From: an uncultured Mucilaginibacter sp.
GTDB taxonomy: Bacteria > Bacteroidota > Bacteroidia > Sphingobacteriales > Sphingobacteriaceae
DNA: 64,000 nt
Assembly (NCBI GenBank): GCA_903866915.1
Contig: CAIPPO010000087.1
Location: 1-64,000 of the forward strand
Direction: 5' to 3'
The notes beneath the pieces are model-generated. The model was not told where the DNA came from. It saw nothing but the letters and a program-made list of their open reading frames with translations, and did no database searches. A program made the position numbers and the translations under genes. Shown here in pieces: positions 10,880 through 21,194 of this stretch; within the stretch, counting starts at the first letter, position 1; each line of letters opens with the position of its first letter.

Positions 10880-11857
10880 CTATTGTTTTAAAATCCAGGC
10901 AAAAATTAAGGGCACCACAATCGTCGCATCCGATTCAACTATAAACTTTGGAGTATGTATATCCAGCTTGCCCCAGGTGATCTTCTCGTTAGGTACAGCA
11001 CCAGAGTAAGAGCCATAAGAAGTAGTAGAATCTGATATCTGGCAGAAATAGCTCCAAAACGGAATATTTTCCATTTCCATATCCTGGTATAGCATCGGCA
11101 CCACACAAATAGGAAAATCTCCTGCGATACCGCCACCGATCTGGAAAAAGCCTATGCCCTGGCCATCTGAATTATTTACATACCAGTCGGCCAACCATGC
11201 CATATACTCAATCCCGCTCTTCATCGCCGAAGCCCTGATCTGCCCTTTGATCACGTAAGAAGCAAAAATATTTCCCATGGTTGAGTCTTCCCAACCAGGT
11301 ACTACTATCGGCAGGTTCTTTTCGGCAGCTGCCAGCATCCAGGAATTCTTCGGATCTATTTCGTAATATTCTTCCAGTTCGCCGCTCAGCAATATTTTGT
11401 ACATGTATTCATGTGGGAAGTATCGCTCACCTTTATCATCAGCATCTTTCCATATTTTATGGATGTGTTTTTGCAGCCTGCGAAAAGCTTCTTCTTCGGG
11501 AATGCAGGTATCAGTAACCCTGTTGTAATGGTTTTCAAGCAAAGCCCACTCATCCTGCGGACTCAGATCCCGGTAATTCGGCACCCGTTTATAATGCGAA
11601 TGTGCAACCAGGTTCATAATATCCTCTTCCAGGTTAGCTCCGGTGCAGGAAATAATTGCGATCTTATCCTGGCGGATCATTTCTGCTAAGGAAATACCCA
11701 ACTCGGCTGTGCTCATAGCACCGGCCAACGTAACCATCATTTTGCCGCCCTCCTCCAGGTGTTTTTCATAACCTTTGGCTGCATCCATTAAAGCTGCGGC
11801 GTTAAAATGCAAATAGTTCTTTTCGATAAATTGCGAGATCGGTCCTCTTGTGCTCAT
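10880..11857 (-). CDS. Deoxyhypusine synthase family protein
   Basis: MSTRGPISQFIEKNYLHFNAAALMDAAKGYEKHLEEGGKMMVTLAGAMSTAELG...; C-terminal ITWGKLD motif corresponding to the catalytic-lysine region of DHS. Start moved from the ORF-track start to MSTRGP at 11857. Confidence 0.88.
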   Translation of the reverse strand: MSTRGPISQFIEKNYLHFNAAALMDAAKGYEKHLEEGGKMMVTLAGAMSTAELGISLAEMIRQDKIAIISCTGANLEEDIMNLVAHSHYKRVPNYRDLSPQDEWALLENHYNRVTDTCIPEEEAFRRLQKHIHKIWKDADDKGERYFPHEYMYKILLSGELEEYYEIDPKNSWMLAAAEKNLPIVVPGWEDSTMGNIFASYVIKGQIRASAMKSGIEYMAWLADWYVNNSDGQGIGFFQIGGGIAGDFPICVVPMLYQDMEMENIPFWSYFCQISDSTTSYGSYSGAVPNEKITWGKLDIHTPKFIVESDATIVVPLIFAWILKQ

Positions 11858-11962
11858 ATAACTGCTGTTGATTTTGGGGGCAAAATTAGTTTTTTTGTTC
11901 GTTCTTTTCCGATTACTTGTACAGTGTTTGATATTGCCATTGATAAGACACAAACTACCCCG

Positions 11963-12035
11963 TCACAAATTAACCAACCACAAGTAAACAATCACAAGTT
12001 AACTAATCGCCAATCACAAGTTAACTAATCACAAA
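11963..12035. repeat. Degenerate tandem repeat, 7/8-nt sub-units (CACAAGT-TAACTAAT)
   Basis: CACAAAT TAACCAAC CACAAGT AAACAAT CACAAGT TAACTAAT CGCCAAT CACAAGT TAACTAAT CACAAAC. Confidence 0.8.
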
Positions 12036-12061
12036 CCTCTATCTTTGCTGCCGCTAAAACG

Positions 12062-13201
12062 ATGAAGAAAGTCTTTTTTACTGTTCTTTTGGTATCCTGC
12101 CTATTAGAAGCCAATGCCCAGGTGAGCGCGCTGGGAAGGTTTATCAAACGTATGTATTTTGATAAAGACAGTACGCGAAAAAGCAGTTTCGTTATCATAC
12201 CCATACTTACCTCTGCGCCAGAAACCGGACTTGAGATAGGTGGTGCAGGTTTGTATTCCTTTTATGCCGATACAATACGTAGTAATCAAACACGGGTATC
12301 CAGTATCTATCCTTACCTCTCGATCACTACCAAAGGGCAAAGCCACTTTAGCGTAAGCACCAATTATTGGAGCGCTAAGAATAATTATAACCTGACCGCA
12401 GCTATCAGCTATATCAATTACCCATCCAATTTTTATGGCATCGGGAACAATACCCGCAATGCTGATGCCGACCCGATAGACGAGAAGAGATTTAAACTAA
12501 ACCTGGGTGCCCAAAAACTAATTGCTCCCAATTTTTATGCAGGCGCAGTAACCGGCGTTTACAATTATACTTACACTAACAATACCCTAAACGGAATATT
12601 CAATACTGATCCACAGGTTCAGAACCGTAGTGGCGGGGTAGGTATATTCATTGGTCCGAGCCTTAATTATGATAGTCGGGATAATAATACGTATTCAACC
12701 AAAGGCATTATTGTTTCTGCATACTATAATATAATGCATGGTATAATTGATGATAATAGTTATATCGGCGGCTTTTTTAATATCGAGTATTCCCAGTTTT
12801 TTTCGCTCGACAAAAAATTGGTTTTGGGTATTGATATACAGGAACAAAGCCTGACTGGTGGTTTATCGCCATTTTATTTACTACCCGCCCTGGGCAATGA
12901 CGAAATGATGCGCGGCTATTACAACGGACGCTTCCGCGACCGCAATTTCATAGGAGGTCAAACCGAGTTACGCTACCGCATCAATGACCGAATTGGAATC
13001 GTTGGGTTTTTAGGGACAGGCGAAGTAGCGCACAATATGTTTTCTATTAATACGCTAAAACCTGATTATGGTATGGGTGTCCGGTATTTCTTTGATACCG
13101 AAAAGGGCTTGTGCATCAGGGCCGATTATGGCATTGGCGAGAAAGTACCAGGTGAGTCGAGGCAGACCGGGTTTTATATTGGGCTGGGGCAGTCGTTTTA
13201 A
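12062..13201 (+). CDS. BamA/TamA-family outer-membrane beta-barrel protein
   Basis: Signal peptide MKKVFFTVLLVSCLLEANAQ; D15-like GPSLNYDSRDNNTYSTKGIIVSAYY...; C-terminal barrel strands ending in F. Confidence 0.82.
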   Translation: MKKVFFTVLLVSCLLEANAQVSALGRFIKRMYFDKDSTRKSSFVIIPILTSAPETGLEIGGAGLYSFYADTIRSNQTRVSSIYPYLSITTKGQSHFSVSTNYWSAKNNYNLTAAISYINYPSNFYGIGNNTRNADADPIDEKRFKLNLGAQKLIAPNFYAGAVTGVYNYTYTNNTLNGIFNTDPQVQNRSGGVGIFIGPSLNYDSRDNNTYSTKGIIVSAYYNIMHGIIDDNSYIGGFFNIEYSQFFSLDKKLVLGIDIQEQSLTGGLSPFYLLPALGNDEMMRGYYNGRFRDRNFIGGQTELRYRINDRIGIVGFLGTGEVAHNMFSINTLKPDYGMGVRYFFDTEKGLCIRADYGIGEKVPGESRQTGFYIGLGQSF

Positions 13202-13304
13202 ATTAAAAATTGGCTGATTTGAAAGATACGATTTTGGGATTTGAGGGATGAACATGATTATGTCTGTTGCGTCCTGGCCATTTAATCAAATCCTTAAATT
13301 GTGT

Positions 13305-14090
13305 TCAGAATCGTATCTTGAAATCCTCTTTCACCCGCCCCTTCCTAAAATATACCAGGCCTATCCAAAACAGATCGATTGAAACGGTAACCTGTGGATG
13401 CGCTTTGATAGCTGCCCATGCTTCTTTCATTCCTTCGCTCCAATAGATATCGTCAAAGATTAGCAAGGTGCCTTCATGCACTTTTGGCAGGCACCATTCA
13501 AAATAGCGGAGGGTGGCTTCTTTCTGATGATTGCCATCTACAAATACAAAATCGAGCTTATTTAATTTCCCGATGACACCGGGTAGCGTATCATCAAAAT
13601 TACCGATCACCTGTTTAATAGTGTTTAAACCAGCTTTTTGAAATACTTCCGTCGCAATTTGGGCCGTTTCCGGACAACCTTCCAGGGTATATAATTGCGC
13701 ATCAGGAGCTGCATTTTTAAGATATACGGAAGTAGTACCTAAGCATGTACCCAACTCGATCATATTTTCAGGCTTCAGGTTCTTAACCAGCCGGTACAGT
13801 AGTTGGGCGAGTTTTGGGCGCTTCAAAGCATTTTTTGCGATATCACTTACTCGCTTCTGCCTATTTTTGTTCAACAACGAGCCCGCGCCCAAATCAGTTA
13901 CATTGATCAGCCGCTTGTCAGAAAGAAGCTCTTTACGCAGGTTCTCTGCCTGATCGTATACTTTTTTGCTTTTAAAATCGTAAATTACCTCATCCAGCAA
14001 CCGGTAAACAAAAGGCGAATGGGTGCCATGCCGGGTTTTTGCCCGTAAACGATGCAGTACATAATCCTTTGCGAAGCTTAAATGGAGCAT
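13305..14090 (-). CDS. Class I SAM-dependent methyltransferase (O-methyltransferase-like)
   Basis: MIELGTCLGTTSVYLKNAAPDAQLYTLEG, LDFVFVDGNHQKEATLRYFEWCLPKVHEGTLLIFDDIYW. Confidence 0.85.
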   Translation of the reverse strand: MLHLSFAKDYVLHRLRAKTRHGTHSPFVYRLLDEVIYDFKSKKVYDQAENLRKELLSDKRLINVTDLGAGSLLNKNRQKRVSDIAKNALKRPKLAQLLYRLVKNLKPENMIELGTCLGTTSVYLKNAAPDAQLYTLEGCPETAQIATEVFQKAGLNTIKQVIGNFDDTLPGVIGKLNKLDFVFVDGNHQKEATLRYFEWCLPKVHEGTLLIFDDIYWSEGMKEAWAAIKAHPQVTVSIDLFWIGLVYFRKGRVKEDFKIRF

Positions 14091-14131
14091 GGCGACAAAA
14101 ATAGAGAAAGCTTTAGTATTTTAGCATAGTG

Positions 14132-14989
14132 ATGATAGACCCGAATGAGATCAATTCCTTGATTCGGTTATTGGATGACCCCGACAAGGAAATTTTCGAC
14201 CATATACATAGTAAACTGGCCTCCTACGGACCAGCAGTAATTGAGTACCTCGAATCCGCCTGGGAACAGGCCTTTGATCCGATACAGCAGGAACGAATTG
14301 CTGATCTGGTACATGAGATTCAATTTGGCATCGTCAAAGACGAACTGAAACTATGGTACCAAAGCGGCGCGTTCGATTTATTGCAAGGTGTGCTTACCAT
14401 CAACAAATACCAGTACCCCGACCTTGATGAGCAAAAAATTATTAACCAGATTGAGGCTATCAAGCGTGATATCTGGTTACAACTGATCTACGATGCCAGC
14501 CCGGCAGAACAGATCAAATTGATCAATCACGTTTTATACAACATTCATGGGTTCAGTGGCAACACGGCCAATCACCAGGATCCTCAGAACAGCTATCTGA
14601 GTCAGGTACTCGAAAGCAAAAAGGGGAACCAGATCTCGCTGGCTATTATATATTCTATCATTGCGCAAAAACTGGATATCCCGGTCTACGGCGTAAACTT
14701 ACCGCAACACTTTATCCTGGCCTACGTGGACGAGCGAATGGAAACCGAGTTTGAAGGTGGCATTTTGTTTTATATCAATGCCTTCAACCGCGGGTTGATC
14801 TTCGGCAGGCGCGATGTTGACATGTTTCTAAAAACACTCAAACTCAGGGCCGAAAAACAATTCTACGAACCCTGCGGAAATGCCGACATCATCCGCCGTA
14901 TCCTGCGTAACCTGATCAGCGCCTATGAAAACTTAGGGTCAACCGAAAAAGTGGCTGAACTGAATGAATTGCTGGAAATTGTTAGCTAG
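14132..14989 (+). CDS. Transglutaminase-like / SirB1-family protein
   Basis: NSYLSQVLESKKGNQISLAIIYSIIAQKLDIPVYGVNLPQHFILAY, typical of the SirB1 transglutaminase-like domain. ATG at 14132 preferred over GTG at 14129. Confidence 0.82.
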   Translation: MIDPNEINSLIRLLDDPDKEIFDHIHSKLASYGPAVIEYLESAWEQAFDPIQQERIADLVHEIQFGIVKDELKLWYQSGAFDLLQGVLTINKYQYPDLDEQKIINQIEAIKRDIWLQLIYDASPAEQIKLINHVLYNIHGFSGNTANHQDPQNSYLSQVLESKKGNQISLAIIYSIIAQKLDIPVYGVNLPQHFILAYVDERMETEFEGGILFYINAFNRGLIFGRRDVDMFLKTLKLRAEKQFYEPCGNADIIRRILRNLISAYENLGSTEKVAELNELLEIVS

Positions 14990-15041
14990 TCCGAAAGTCC
15001 GAGTCCCGAAAGCTATCGGGAGTCAAAAAGTACGAACGACA
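14988..15041. repeat. Degenerate 7-nt array with embedded TCCCGA..TCGGGA palindrome
   Basis: AGTCCGA AAGTCCG AGTCCCG AAAGCTATCGGG AGTCAAA AAGTACG AACGACA, starting at the stop codon of the preceding gene. Confidence 0.7.
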
Positions 15042-15065
15042 AAGAATATTTAGCCGAAGAAATTT

Positions 15066-15111
15066 GTTAATCAGTGAAATCTGTGAACCTTAATCAGCGT
15101 AATCTGTCATC
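15066..15111. repeat. Two imperfect 23-nt units (TTAATCAGtgaaATCTGTGAACC / TTAATCAGcgtaATCTGTCATCA)
   Basis: Direct inspection; related to ATCTGTGATT/AATCACAGAT repeats elsewhere in the window. Confidence 0.65.
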
Positions 15112-16012
15112 AAAAGCCATTACCTGCTAACCAGTTTGCTGCCCAGTTAAACCAATGCTCGCTGCTTTTGGGGTTGTTTAGGCCAAAACCATGACCACCC
15201 GCCTCAAAAATATGTAGCTCTGCTTTTACCTTGTTCTTTTGCAATCCCTCGTAAAAAAGGATCGAATTTTCGACCGGCACCACATCGTCATCTGTGGCAT
15301 GCACCAGGAAAGTAGGCGGCGTATCTGTAGTGATCTGTTTTTCGTTTGAATATAATTCGATGAGTTCAGGCGATGGCTTTGTACCGATCAGGTTTTCGCG
15401 CGAACCGACATGTGCTTCAGGTCCGAAACTAATTACCGGGTAAACTAAAATAGCAAAATCGGGACGCAGACTAATATTGTTCGGGTTATCGATCAGCGCT
15501 TTAGCATAATGGGTATCCAACGTCGAAGCCAGGTGTCCTCCCGCGGAAAAACCAATAATACCTATCTTGCGCGGGTTTATACCCCATTCTGCTGCACGCT
15601 CCCTAACCAATTGGATAGCACGTTGTGCGTCTTGAAGCGGACCGATGGTTTTGTTTAGCATAATAGAATCACTGGGCAAGCGGTATTTTACAACAAATGC
15701 CGTAACTCCTATCTTGTTAAATTCCTGGGCTATTCCCCTTCCCTCGTGCCCTGATGCCAAACCGGCATAACCACCACCAGGGAAAATAATAATGGCTGTG
15801 CCATTTACTTTTCCTTTTCCGGGCAGATATGGCGTTATGGTGGGTATACTTACACCCGTTATCCAGTCTGTTTGATCAACCTTCTCAATATAAGTTGAAG
15901 GCGTCTTTTTTGAATTTGGCACGCCATTAGAGTATAGCGGAATTTGCTGTTGCGCAAACGAAACTGACGAGCTGATCATAGCCAGGACTAAAAACGATTT
16001 AAAAAATTTCAT
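15110..16012 (-). CDS. Secreted alpha/beta hydrolase (esterase/xylan-esterase-like)
   Basis: Signal peptide; IIIFPGGGYAGLASGHEG oxyanion region; GFSAGGHLAS nucleophile elbow; C-terminal HATDDDVVP / GGHGFGL. Confidence 0.88.
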   Translation of the reverse strand: MKFFKSFLVLAMISSSVSFAQQQIPLYSNGVPNSKKTPSTYIEKVDQTDWITGVSIPTITPYLPGKGKVNGTAIIIFPGGGYAGLASGHEGRGIAQEFNKIGVTAFVVKYRLPSDSIMLNKTIGPLQDAQRAIQLVRERAAEWGINPRKIGIIGFSAGGHLASTLDTHYAKALIDNPNNISLRPDFAILVYPVISFGPEAHVGSRENLIGTKPSPELIELYSNEKQITTDTPPTFLVHATDDDVVPVENSILFYEGLQKNKVKAELHIFEAGGHGFGLNNPKSSEHWFNWAANWLAGNGF

Positions 16013-16060
16013 ATCGGTTCAAATTGAGCAAGCGAAGCTTGAAGCTATAAAGTTAAATGA

Positions 16061-17150
16061 TTACTTCGAACCGCCAAACTCCATCAAATAGGCTTTCAGA
16101 AATTCGTCCAGTTCGCCGTCTAACACCGCCTGCGCATTCGACGTTTCATGATCGGTACGCAAATCTTTAACTAATTTATAGGGATGAAGCACATAATTCC
16201 TGATCTGTGAGCCCCATTCTATTTTCTTCTTATTCCCTTCTATCGCATTGCTTGTTTCCCTGCGCTTGCGCAACTCAATTTCATATAATTGGGATTTTAG
16301 CAAGCGGATAGCATTGTCCTTATTCTGCAATTGCGAACGGGATTCCTGGTTCTTGATAATAATGCCCGATGGTTTATGGTATAACCGAACGGCCGTTTCT
16401 ACTTTATTTACATTCTGCCCACCGGCACCACCCGAACGAAAAGTCTCAAATTCAATATCGGCCGGATTGATATCGATCTCGATGGTATCATCAACCAGCG
16501 GATAAACGTATACCGAAGCAAATGAAGTATGACGTTTAGCATTGGAATCAAATGGAGAAATACGCACCAATCGATGCACACCATTTTCGCCTTTCAGGTA
16601 ACCATAAGCAAAGTCGCCTTCAAACTGTAGTGTTACCGTTTTTACACCGGCCACATCACCCTCCTGAAAGTCCTGCTCAGTAACCTTATAGCCGTTCTTT
16701 TCGCCCCACATAATATACATACGCATCAACATACCAGCCCAGTCGCAGCTTTCCGTACCACCGGCACCGGCAGTAACCTGCAATACAGCGTTTAACTGGT
16801 CCTCTTCAGTCGACAGCATATTCTTAAACTCCAGTTCTTCTACAGCCTTCAGCGCAATATCAAACTGTTCCTTCATTTCTCCTTCTGTCGCATCTCCACC
16901 CTGAAAAAAATCAAACATCACCCCAGCATCGTCTACTTTAGAAACAACTTGCTGGTAAGCATCTGTCCAAACTTTTTTGGTTTTGATGGAAGCCAGAACC
17001 TTTTCGGCTTCTTTGGGTTGATCCCAGAAGCTGGGACCAAGGGTTATTTCCTGTTCGGTTTTGAGTGCATCAAGTTTAGCATCGATGTCAAAGATGCCTC
17101 CTCAGGGAAACTGCTCTATCCCTCAAGTCTTGTACTTGTTCTTTAGTCAT
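16061..17150 (-). CDS. prfB: Peptide chain release factor 2, expressed through a programmed +1 frameshift
   Basis: GGQ motif [20 protein letters not shown]. 5' [26 protein letters not shown] from ATG at 17150; stop at 17090-17088; downstream frame continues from 17089 ([23 protein letters not shown]...). Confidence 0.95.
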
Positions 17151-17288
17151 GTGGCAAATATAGTAAAATGCATTGTCGGTAAACAATCCTGCCCTTGCGT
17201 ATGGTTATTAATTAAAGATCTTCTGATTACAAATTTTTCAAACCGCTACTTCATTAAAAAAAGAAGCCTTGAGCATATCTGAAATACG

Positions 17289-17320
17289 AAAAGGACCGAA
17301 GCGTTAGCCCCGACCCTTTT
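17289..17320 (-). terminator. Likely rho-independent terminator for the 17360-17797 gene
   Basis: AAAAGGGTCGGGG-CTAACG-CTTCGGTCCTTTT on the minus strand, stem includes G-U pairs. Confidence 0.55.
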
Positions 17321-17359
17321 CAATTTATTTTTCGCAGATAGTGTTTTTAATATGAATTC

Positions 17360-17797
17360 TTATCCCCGGATGAGATCATTGACCAGGCCACTCAAATCAG
17401 CCCGATTTCCATTGATCATAGACAAGAACGTCCCTAACCCGAAGTCTTTATTTTGTTCAATTTTCGATTGCCTAATAAGTTCATTCATAACCGGCGGCAT
17501 CAGGTCGTTGGCAACGCGTAAAGCTACCGCATTTTCCATTCCATAGTGCTTATTCAATTTCCCGGCAAATTTATTTACCACACTGTTAACCAGTGGGTTT
17601 TGATAAATACCCGGGTATTGAAAATACCTGACGAGATCTTTCAACCGTCCTGATTCCATCTGTCCTTTTAATACTTCTATTATTGAACTCGACGCTTCGT
17701 TGATGATCGATTCCCGATATTTTTCCGGTATCTCCGGGTTATTGATAACTGCCCTGCCAGCGTTATTTTTAACAAGCAAAAATAATTTCTCAAACAT
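17360..17797 (-). CDS. Hypothetical protein
   Basis: MFEKLFLLVKNNAGRAVINNPEIPEKYRESIINEASSSIIEVLKGQ...; complete ORF with downstream hairpin; start moved to MFEKL. Confidence 0.7.
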   Translation of the reverse strand: MFEKLFLLVKNNAGRAVINNPEIPEKYRESIINEASSSIIEVLKGQMESGRLKDLVRYFQYPGIYQNPLVNSVVNKFAGKLNKHYGMENAVALRVANDLMPPVMNELIRQSKIEQNKDFGLGTFLSMINGNRADLSGLVNDLIRG

Positions 17798-17947
17798 AAA
17801 CCTACCCCCTATTTCGTGTATTGACAAAATGATGACAATCAATGATTTTTATTATCACCTCGACAAAGGTATTGATAAAAATATTTAATTTTCAAACCAA
17901 TTGTCAAACTATTTTCAATTTTTTGTAATTTAACATGTGTATTTTCA

Positions 17948-18000
17948 ACACTAAGCTTAGTGTGTTGAATTGACACAATATAAATGTGTTAAAACGACAC
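17948..18000. promoter_or_regulatory. Cluster of inverted repeats upstream of pgi (possible regulator-binding region)
   Basis: Perfect palindrome ACACTAAGCTTAGTGT (17948-17963), then TGTGTTgaattGACACA and TGTGTTaaaacGACACA. Confidence 0.45.
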
Positions 18001-18065
18001 AAAACGATATTAAAACTGTTGCCTTTGTTATACTTTTGTTAAATTTTATCCAGCTTAAATATTAA

Positions 18066-19739
<1,674 letters not shown>

Positions 19740-19754
19740 TTTTGGACTAAGGCC

Positions 19755-20822
19755 CTACTTTTTCACAAATTTAACCTGATACACATAGGGCCATTTTTTA
19801 CCGGTAACAAACAGACGCTTACCTTGCTCGTCCCAGGCTATGCCGTTGAGCACATTTTGGGCGTTATCAAAACTTGAGGGGCGATCTTTCAAAGGCCAAA
19901 GATTTTTCATATCCACCCGCTGTTCCACTGCACCGGTTTTAGGATCTATTACAAGGATAGTATCCTGCGTGTAAACATTGGCATAGAGCTTTTTATTGAT
20001 GAATTCCAGTTCGTTTACCTCATCAACCTGCTTTTGGTCATCGTAGACGTCAATAAAGCCAATATTGTGATAGTCGTTAATATCAAGGAACCATATCCTG
20101 TTGGTGCTGTCATCGGTATATATCTTCGTACCATCGTTGCAAACTCCCCAGCCTTCATTACCTATGTTATAAGTAAAGGTTTTGAGGGTTTTGAATGTGT
20201 TTTTGTCGTAAACAAATCCGGTCTTTTCGCGATAGGTCAGTTGCATGATCTTGTCGCCAACAAAAGTAAACCCTTCACCAAAATACTTTTTATCCAGCTT
20301 GATAGATTGCAGCGCCTTTCCGGTTTGTAAATCGACCTTTAACAATTTCGAATTACCGTAATTCCCCGTACTTTCATACAAATAGCCATCATGATATTCC
20401 AGACCCTCGGTATAAGAACTGGTATCATGGGGAAACTTTCGCTCTACTACATAGGTATATTGTTCGGGCGCTTTAGACGCCAGCAAGACTATATTGGTGG
20501 TAGCATCCTGGCTTTTACCCTGACTGAATATCCGGGCGGTTATCACCCTCGGACCAAGGGAATAACTGTCGGTTTTGAGTATCAACGCTGTTGAATCCTT
20601 TTTAGTGGCGATTTTAGCCGAATCTACAAGATAAACAATTGAATCTGGCTTCAAATCAGCAGGGTAACTTGCTTTGACAGTTACCGCGTCGCCGGATTTA
20701 TAATTAGTACCAGCCTCTGGCGAAACCGAAAGATCGACGTGGTGTTCATTAGGTTTACATCCGGTAAAACCGTAAATAAATGCTATAATGACCGTAAAAT
20801 AAACAATTATTCTCTTCTTCAT
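19755..20822 (-). CDS. Glutaminyl-peptide cyclotransferase (lipoprotein)
   Basis: GFTGCKPNE lipobox; FPHDTSSYTEGLEYHDGYLYESTGNYGNSKL...; INKKLYANVYTQDTILVIDPKTGAV. Confidence 0.9.
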   Translation of the reverse strand: MKKRIIVYFTVIIAFIYGFTGCKPNEHHVDLSVSPEAGTNYKSGDAVTVKASYPADLKPDSIVYLVDSAKIATKKDSTALILKTDSYSLGPRVITARIFSQGKSQDATTNIVLLASKAPEQYTYVVERKFPHDTSSYTEGLEYHDGYLYESTGNYGNSKLLKVDLQTGKALQSIKLDKKYFGEGFTFVGDKIMQLTYREKTGFVYDKNTFKTLKTFTYNIGNEGWGVCNDGTKIYTDDSTNRIWFLDINDYHNIGFIDVYDDQKQVDEVNELEFINKKLYANVYTQDTILVIDPKTGAVEQRVDMKNLWPLKDRPSSFDNAQNVLNGIAWDEQGKRLFVTGKKWPYVYQVKFVKK

Positions 20823-20825
20823 ATA

Positions 20826-21194
20826 TTAAATAGATGATGGCCAAAAGGCATCTTCGATATGTTTTAGTTTATAATCTGCATTCCTGTTAAAGAGGATCGA
20901 AATGATATCAAACCGCACCTCACCCTGGTGATCCATCAGGTAAATATATTCATCTGCAGCTTCAACCAGTAATTTTTGTTTCCGCGCATCAACAAAATCC
21001 TCAGGCTCGCCAAAACTATTGCTGGATCGTGCTTTTACTTCTACAAATATGATGCGCCTGTCTTTGTAGGCTACCAGGTCAACCTCGCACTTACCGTGGG
21101 TCCAGTTTTCATCCAGTATCTCAAACCCATGCTTTTCTAAATATGCTTTGGCCAGGGCTTCGCCTTTGCGGCCAAGTTCGAGGTGTTGCGCCAT
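20826..21194 (-). CDS. YraN family (UPF0102) endonuclease-like protein
   Basis: GRKGEALAKAYLEKHGFEILDENWTHGKCEVDLVAYKDRRIIFVEVKAR. Confidence 0.92.
   Translation of the reverse strand: MAQHLELGRKGEALAKAYLEKHGFEILDENWTHGKCEVDLVAYKDRRIIFVEVKARSSNSFGEPEDFVDARKQKLLVEAADEYIYLMDHQGEVRFDIISILFNRNADYKLKHIEDAFWPSSI

Noticed and set aside
11963-12035. Possible CRISPR-like array
   Set aside because: Units are 7-15 nt and degenerate with no unique spacers; no cas genes in the window.
16061-16921. prfB ORF appears truncated, suggesting a pseudogene
   Set aside because: The missing N-terminus is in the other frame joined by a canonical CTT-TGA-C +1 frameshift site.
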